Source of the DNA: CAYQVW01 sp964421245
Lineage (GTDB): Bacteria > Margulisbacteria > WOR-1 > XYC2-FULL-46-14
NCBI GenBank assembly: GCA_964421245.1
Contig: CAYQVW010000008.1
Coordinates: 1-64,000 of the forward strand
Length of the DNA stretch: 64,000 bases
Direction of reading: 5' to 3'
This document shows, piece after piece, positions 59,182 through 64,000 of the stretch. The notes under the pieces are model-generated. The model was not told where the DNA came from and made no database searches. It saw nothing but the letters and a program-made list of their open reading frames with translations. The position numbers and the translations under genes were made by a program. Within the stretch, counting starts at the first letter, position 1. Every line of letters starts with the position of its first letter.

Positions 59182-60735
59182 ATGGACCTAATATTACATA
59201 ATATCAGAATCAGTTTGGAGGACGATGATGTATCGGCGTATAAAAAATTAGCAGTTAAAAAACTTAACTTAGCGGCTGATCATATTAAAAAAGTAAGAGT
59301 TGCAAAAAAATCTCTTGATGCTCGCAATAAAAAGCAATTTTTCTATAACATATCTCTTGTTGTAACAGTTCCGGATAAATATAAAAATAAGTGGCGATTT
59401 CCGGTAGTGGGTAAGGACAGGACATTGTCCTGTCCCAACAGAGAACCTAAAAAGACTCTAAGAGACCGTCCAATAATTGTCGGTTTTGGTCCTGCTGGTA
59501 TCTTTGCTGCCTTAACCTTTTTAAAATACGGAATTTTGCCGATTATCTTTGAAAGAGGTAAAAAAGTTGATCAAAGAATGAAGGATATTAAAACCTTTGA
59601 GAAGGACGGAGTGTTAAACCCAGAATCAAATGCCCAATTCGGAGAAGGTGGTGCCGGAACCTATTCTGATGGAAAATTAACAACTAGAATCAAAGAGAGT
59701 GGCTATGTTGCAGAGGTTCTTAAAAGATTGGTAGAGTTTGGTGCAAAACCGGAGATAGAATATAATAACAAACCGCATCTTGGTACCGATCAATTATGCA
59801 AAATAGTTAAAAACATAAGAGAATTTATCCTTAAATCTGGTGGAGAGATTCATTTTAAATCAAAGGTTACAAACCTTTTGGTTCAGCGCAATCTTATAAC
59901 TGGTGTAGAGATAAATGGTAATCAAGAATGTTTTTCTTCAACCGTTATTTTAGCAACCGGTCACTCTGCTAGAGATACTTATAAGATGCTTCATGATAAA
60001 GGGATAACGCTTGAACAAAAGCCGTTTGCAGTTGGGGTTAGGGTAGAGCATCCTGCCGAAATAATTAATCTAATGCAATACGGTGAAAAATATAAAGATA
60101 ATGAGAAACTTGGGCCTGCCGATTATGCCTTTGCTTACGATGGTGCATTCTCATTTTGTGCTTGTCCGGGAGGGGAGATAATAAATGCTTCGTCAGAAGA
60201 GGGGAAGCTAACTCTAAATGGTATGAGTAATTCATTAAGAAACAGTCCGTATACTAATTCTGCAATTGTTGCGCAGGTTAGACCAGCCGATTTTGGATCA
60301 GCCGATCCATTAGCTGGAATAGAATTTCAAAGAATGATTGAGAAAAAGGCGTATCATCCTAACTGGAGCGCTCCAGCTCAAAACTTAATCGATTTTTTGA
60401 ATTCTGAAAAGTCGTCAAAGATAAATCCTAATTCATTTAAAATGGATACGGTATCAACCGATCTTTCTGAAATATTTCCAGATTTCGTTTTTAATAGAAT
60501 TCTTTCTGCTTTTAAACAGTGGCAGGGACGATTTCCGATGTTTGTTTCAAAAGAGGCTGTTTTGATGGCGCCAGAAAGCCGAACCTCATCCCCAGTTAGA
60601 ATAGTAAGAAATGAGAATGGACAATCTGCCAGTTTAATAAACTTTTACCCAGTTGGAGAGGGTTCTGGCTACGCTGGTGGAATCACCAGTTCGGCTGTTG
60701 ATGCTATCAAAACCGTTGAAGTGATTTTAACCTGA
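59182..60735 (+). CDS. FAD-dependent oxidoreductase, COG2509 type
   Basis: 517 residues. After an N-terminal domain of about 95 residues, the FAD-binding Rossmann motif IIVGFGPAGIFAAL (98-111) and the family blocks FERGKKVDQR, NAQFGEGGAGTYSDGKLTTR and GVRVEHPAEIIN, and the C-terminal FYPVGEGSGYAGGITSSAVDA are all present, as in uncharacterised COG2509 dehydrogenases. Substrate unknown. Residues 78-87 are encoded by a 21-bp perfect palindrome inserted in frame just before the FAD domain. ATG 59182 lacks a ribosome binding site; a TATTAT box is 6-12 bases upstream, so it may be leaderless. Confidence 0.9.
   Translation: MDLILHNIRISLEDDDVSAYKKLAVKKLNLAADHIKKVRVAKKSLDARNKKQFFYNISLVVTVPDKYKNKWRFPVVGKDRTLSCPNREPKKTLRDRPIIVGFGPAGIFAALTFLKYGILPIIFERGKKVDQRMKDIKTFEKDGVLNPESNAQFGEGGAGTYSDGKLTTRIKESGYVAEVLKRLVEFGAKPEIEYNNKPHLGTDQLCKIVKNIREFILKSGGEIHFKSKVTNLLVQRNLITGVEINGNQECFSSTVILATGHSARDTYKMLHDKGITLEQKPFAVGVRVEHPAEIINLMQYGEKYKDNEKLGPADYAFAYDGAFSFCACPGGEIINASSEEGKLTLNGMSNSLRNSPYTNSAIVAQVRPADFGSADPLAGIEFQRMIEKKAYHPNWSAPAQNLIDFLNSEKSSKINPNSFKMDTVSTDLSEIFPDFVFNRILSAFKQWQGRFPMFVSKEAVLMAPESRTSSPVRIVRNENGQSASLINFYPVGEGSGYAGGITSSAVDAIKTVEVILT
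59415..59435. repeat. Perfect palindrome embedded in the flavoprotein gene
   Basis: GGACAGGAC-ATT-GTCCTGTCC, 9-bp arms, translated as KDRTLSCP at the junction of two domains. GC-rich relative to the gene; the frame is kept. Confidence 0.8.
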
Positions 60736-60761
60736 AATTCTTCTCAATTTCTTTCGATAAT
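60733..60761 (+). promoter_or_regulatory. Sigma-28-like promoter, site 9
   Basis: TGAAATT (60733-60739), 15 bases, CGATAAT (60755-60761), full consensus. The -35 box overlaps the stop of the flavoprotein gene. GTAGGAG and ATG 60778 follow. Confidence 0.6.
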
Positions 60762-60777
60762 AATGTAGGAGATAAGC

Positions 60778-61335
60778 ATGTCAATTCGTACTTCTATATA
60801 TACTGTTGGAAATTGGGTGAATCGAGCCCTTAATCCTCTCTCAATTACCCCTGGTAAATACCGACTTAGGGCAATTGTTTCTGAAAAAATAAACGGAAGA
60901 GAGGTTGAAGAGCTTAGTTTTTTTTATATGGATCAGAGATCGAGTTTTTTTTCTGCAAGGAATAGGCTCTGCGTCACTATTAAAGAAAAAGGGAGCGAAG
61001 AAAAAGAAGTTCATGTTATTAATGGACTTTGGACGCTTACGACAATTGAGGTGTTTTGTAATCAGAATTTTAGGGTTGATGCTAATACTGGAATGTGGTC
61101 AACATTAGATGTAAAACAAGATCAAATAGGACTTATATCAGAGGAGGCATACTTCAAGTCATCTATTTTGTCGGCTTCTTGGTCCGGCTCCTTAATCCTT
61201 TTGGGCCTTTTAACTGCTATGCCATTTTGGGGTTCGGCTGTTTTTCTCACTCTTGGCGGAATAAAGGCTTCTCAAGCTATTTTTCGTTATGCTTATGCGA
61301 TAAAGGGTGTTTTTAGCATTCCCCTTGATACTTAA
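60778..61335 (+). CDS. Membrane protein of unknown function
   Basis: 185 residues. A soluble N-terminal part of about 125 residues (EEKINGREVEELSFFYMD-like start, WTLTTIEVFCNQNFRV) and two C-terminal membrane helices (SSILSASWSGSLILLGLLTAMPFW and AVFLTLGGIKASQAIFRYAYAI). No signal peptide and no family recognised. It has its own sigma-28-like promoter and a TAGGAGA ribosome binding site. Confidence 0.7.
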   Translation: MSIRTSIYTVGNWVNRALNPLSITPGKYRLRAIVSEKINGREVEELSFFYMDQRSSFFSARNRLCVTIKEKGSEEKEVHVINGLWTLTTIEVFCNQNFRVDANTGMWSTLDVKQDQIGLISEEAYFKSSILSASWSGSLILLGLLTAMPFWGSAVFLTLGGIKASQAIFRYAYAIKGVFSIPLDT

Positions 61336-61387
61336 TTATTGAACCGCTATTTAATATGTGATATTCTTAATCCAGAGGAGAAAAACT

Positions 61388-62743
61388 ATGCCAAAAAAAT
61401 ATAAATTAAAAAATCCGAAGAAACCAGAATTATTTAGAAAAATATTTTCTTACGATAAGGTTCCAAAAATCACCCTGTCAAAAACAACTGTTCCCGTTAA
61501 TCTTCCAAAGAAAATTTGGGTAACTGATACAACTTTTCGTGATGGGCAGCAGAGCAAGCCTCCTTATACTGTAAAACAGATTGTTGATATTTTTAGTCTT
61601 ATGCATGAGCTTGGTGGCCCAAAGGGATTAATCCGTCAGACTGAATTCTTCCTATATTCTGAAAAGGATAAAGAAGCTGTCTATAAATGTATGGAAAAGG
61701 GGTATAAGTTTCCAGAAATTACCGGTTGGATTCGTGCGGTAAAATCCGACTTCCAATTAGTTAAGCAGATGGGATTAAAAGAGACTGGGATATTAACTTC
61801 ATGTTCTGATTACCATATTTATATGAAGATGAAAAAAGACCGCAAAAAGATCTTTGATCAATTTGTCGATGTTGTTGGTGCGGCTCTAGATGCAGGGGTT
61901 GTGCCTCGTTGTCATTTAGAAGATATTACTCGTGCAGATATGTACGGTTTTGTTTTACCATTTGTTCAAAAATTGATGCAGATGTCAAAAGAGGCAAAGA
62001 TTCCTATTAAAGTTCGTGCTTGCGATACTCTAGGCTACGGTGTGCCTCACGTTGCTGCAGAGCTTCCTCGTTCTGTTCCAAGAATTATTCATTTGTTATT
62101 AAAGGAAGGAGGGATTCCTCCGGAACAGCTAGAATGGCATGGCCATAATGATTTTCATTATGTTCATTCTGACGGAGTTGCTGCCTGGCTATATGGATGT
62201 CCAGTAGTAAACGCATCTTTACTTGGTTTTGGTGAGAGAACAGGAAATCCTCCACTTGAATCAATGCTTATTACCTATATGTCTTTGACAGGTAAAACGG
62301 ATGGGATCAATACAAAAACTATTACTAAGATAGCTGATTATTTTAGAAGAGAGATGGGCTTTGTTATTCCACCTAATTATCCTTTTGTCGGTTCAGAGTT
62401 TAATATTACTCGTGCTGGTATTCACGCTGATGGAATAATCAAGAATGAAGAAATTTATAATATTTTTAATACCGATAAGCTTTTAGATCGTCCAATCGGA
62501 GTTGCTATTACCGATAAATCCGGATTAGCAGGTATTGCTTTGTGGTTAAATAACACTCTGAAGCTGAAAGGTAAGAATAAGGTTAAAAAAGATCATCCCG
62601 CTGCTTATGCTATTTTTCAATGGGTTAATGAGCAGTATAAGAATCGCAGGACAACTTCTATTTCAAACGATGAGATTTTAAAACTGGTCAAAGTTTATAT
62701 GCCAGAGCATTATAAAACCCTCAAGGAAAAGACCATTCAATAG
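61388..62743 (+). CDS. HMGL-like aldol-type synthase, Re-citrate synthase-like
   Basis: 451 residues from ATG 61388 (ribosome binding site AGAGGAG); a frame start at 61358 is upstream of that site. A TIM-barrel acyltransferase of the isopropylmalate/homocitrate synthase superfamily: VTDTTFRDGQQS (45-56) with D47 and R51, and the metal-binding HGHNDFH (251-257). The start LPKKIWVTDTTFRDGQQS and the long GIHADG ... C-terminal part match the Re-citrate synthase group of anaerobes better than LeuA, which has a leucine-binding domain that is absent here. It would make citrate from acetyl-CoA and oxaloacetate; homocitrate or isopropylmalate synthesis cannot be excluded. Confidence 0.75.
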   Translation: MPKKYKLKNPKKPELFRKIFSYDKVPKITLSKTTVPVNLPKKIWVTDTTFRDGQQSKPPYTVKQIVDIFSLMHELGGPKGLIRQTEFFLYSEKDKEAVYKCMEKGYKFPEITGWIRAVKSDFQLVKQMGLKETGILTSCSDYHIYMKMKKDRKKIFDQFVDVVGAALDAGVVPRCHLEDITRADMYGFVLPFVQKLMQMSKEAKIPIKVRACDTLGYGVPHVAAELPRSVPRIIHLLLKEGGIPPEQLEWHGHNDFHYVHSDGVAAWLYGCPVVNASLLGFGERTGNPPLESMLITYMSLTGKTDGINTKTITKIADYFRREMGFVIPPNYPFVGSEFNITRAGIHADGIIKNEEIYNIFNTDKLLDRPIGVAITDKSGLAGIALWLNNTLKLKGKNKVKKDHPAAYAIFQWVNEQYKNRRTTSISNDEILKLVKVYMPEHYKTLKEKTIQ

Positions 62744-62758
62744 AAAATAAAAATGATC

Positions 62759-62789
62759 TGAAATTTTCCCAAAAGCTATCGATGATAAT
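62759..62789 (+). promoter_or_regulatory. Sigma-28-like promoter, site 10
   Basis: TGAAATT (62759-62765), 14 bases, CGATGAT (62780-62786), or 17 bases to TGATAAT (62783-62789). The only family member off the 15-base spacing. It precedes the partial gene at 62823. Confidence 0.45.
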
Positions 62790-62822
62790 ATAGGTAATTA
62801 TTACTACCAAGGAGGTATTATT

Positions 62823-64000
62823 ATGGCTTCAGGTTTAAGTCTTAGAGGAAATTTATTGTCAGTTCCGGTTTCTGCTCGGAATATATACACAGATTCTCCA
62901 TTAGGAAAGGTGAATGTTGTTGATGGACAGGTCAAATTGGATTTATCCCAGGCAATTGCCTGTGGGATTAAGCTTGATTATTTAGAAGGAAAAGATCTTG
63001 CTGCGGAAGTGGGTGCAGGAATTAGTGCGGTTAATGCGCCTCTTGCTCTTAATGCTATAAACAAAAAAGATGAGGGGCTTGCAACTGCTTTAGCTACCAC
63101 CTTAGCAATTCTTGCAGAAGGAATTTTTCTGGTCGGTCCGCATGTTTGGGATTCTATTGAGGGATCTCCAGATATTAGTATGAGTGACCAGGAAAGTGGT
63201 GGAAGTCATGTTCTCGTACAGTTAGGGGATCAGGCAAGAGAGCGGGTCCGAAGTAGTCTGATTAGGGATACGGTAATGGGAGAGGTAGGAAAGATCGAAG
63301 TCGATGAAGAGGCTTTTGACGTTCAGCTGTTTCCATGGACTGGAACATCTGAATATGTTGAAGCAAAAAGAGAATTATCTGACCCTAGCAGAAAGAGATA
63401 TGTTAGAAGGGTATCAGGATGGGGGTCACAAGATGAATTAAACTTCCTTTCAAACGCCCATAATGATTTAGTAGTTTTAAATCATTTTGAAACAAGGCTA
63501 GGAACAGATCCTTATTGGTTTTTGAATAGAGAACAGGCTGAGGCAGTTGTTTCCACTTATGGTGGTTGGTTAAGAGCTATGAAGGCTAAGTGGATCCTTT
63601 TTGAAGATCGCTCATCATATGGAGGAGTTAAAGAATATTTTTATTTGGGGGTTGAAGAACCAGGATCTGTTTTGATTACACCTCCGCATGATACTGGAAC
63701 AGTTGCAACTTATTATGCAAGAGCAAGAGAGCTTGATGACAATATGAGAAGTACAGAATCAGGATATGTGGCAACTGTTGATATTAACGGGAGCCCTCGA
63801 GAAATAGTTCTTAGGCTTAGTGAGGAATTGAGAGAGATTGCTTTAGCTACAAAAGATGATGGTGATTCTGATGCTTCTGTGGAAGATAAAATTATTAGGG
63901 CGATTAATAGTCATTTGACTACTAGAGGAGAAACTAGGTTAAGATATCTATCTCCAAACGAGGCTCAAGCTGTTTTGAAAACTAAGTATGCTGATTATTT
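62823..64000 (+). CDS. Hypothetical protein, 3' end outside the window
   Basis: Open from ATG 62823 to the last base (392 codons), behind a strong AAGGAGG. It begins MASGLSLRGNLLSVPVSARN and has LDLSQAIACGIKLDYLEGKD, an alanine/leucine-rich part (NAPLALNAINKKDEGLATAL ... LAILAEGIFLVG) and an acidic, mixed alpha/beta remainder with SEELREIALATKDDGDSDAS. No signal peptide, no family recognised. The codon use matches its neighbours. A sigma-28-like promoter precedes it. Confidence 0.8.
   Translation, partial: MASGLSLRGNLLSVPVSARNIYTDSPLGKVNVVDGQVKLDLSQAIACGIKLDYLEGKDLAAEVGAGISAVNAPLALNAINKKDEGLATALATTLAILAEGIFLVGPHVWDSIEGSPDISMSDQESGGSHVLVQLGDQARERVRSSLIRDTVMGEVGKIEVDEEAFDVQLFPWTGTSEYVEAKRELSDPSRKRYVRRVSGWGSQDELNFLSNAHNDLVVLNHFETRLGTDPYWFLNREQAEAVVSTYGGWLRAMKAKWILFEDRSSYGGVKEYFYLGVEEPGSVLITPPHDTGTVATYYARARELDDNMRSTESGYVATVDINGSPREIVLRLSEELREIALATKDDGDSDASVEDKIIRAINSHLTTRGETRLRYLSPNEAQAVLKTKYADY

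Overview
The window comes from an AT-rich bacterium with a Gram-negative (diderm) envelope. The signs are several signal peptides, a lipoprotein box, LolA-like and beta-barrel-like proteins, a PorV-type outer-membrane protein and a giant surface protein ending in a FlgD-type Ig domain. 7TM-GAF histidine kinases, FlgD-repeat giants, S23 four-helix genes and many dispersed palindromes fit an uncultivated lineage of the Margulisbacteria/WOR-1 (Saganbacteria) kind. That placement is an inference from gene style, not from a marker search.

Layout. 1-1120: 3' end of 23S rRNA, then 5S rRNA. 1150-4140: two tandem response regulators facing a membrane histidine kinase. 4205-8807: GNAT acetyltransferase, radical SAM enzyme, methyltransferase-like protein, and a tight operon of YgjP-like metallopeptidase, YjbQ-like protein and alpha/beta hydrolase. 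8808-11310: repeat-rich stretch of short genes that share near-identical promoters, 3' boxes and palindromes. 11314-17250: methyltransferase-like, beta-barrel-like, unknown, SPFH and carbamate-kinase-like genes. 17287-29062: secreted and envelope proteins, several behind a shared promoter/terminator leader, including a lipase-like protein whose C-terminal module is almost copied in the giant gene. 29094-45824: a 5108-residue lipase-headed surface protein, an S23 gene module and a PorV-like barrel. 45869-50204: a sensor kinase split into two membrane halves (minus) and one kinase half (plus), with a sigma-54-type activator. 50412-56683: operon with a HEAT-repeat giant and an EF-hand plus beta-hairpin-repeat protein. 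56684-64000: nitrilase, an insertion sequence, a COG2509 flavoprotein, a membrane protein, a Re-citrate-synthase-like enzyme and a CDS running off the end.

Main observations. (1) Ten intergenic sites share TGAAATT-N15-CGATAAT (one with N14), the spacing expected for a sigma-28-type promoter, each placed correctly before a gene: an apparent regulon. (2) Two 7TM sensor proteins stop at the same point of a GAF domain, and a divergent kinase ORF resumes the GAF domain at about that residue: a split, inverted two-sensor kinase. (3) An S23 gene flanked by 16-bp inverted repeats sits inside a copied leader with a 7-bp target duplication, and the same repeat words are embedded in frame in neighbouring coding sequence. 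(4) Many genes look leaderless.
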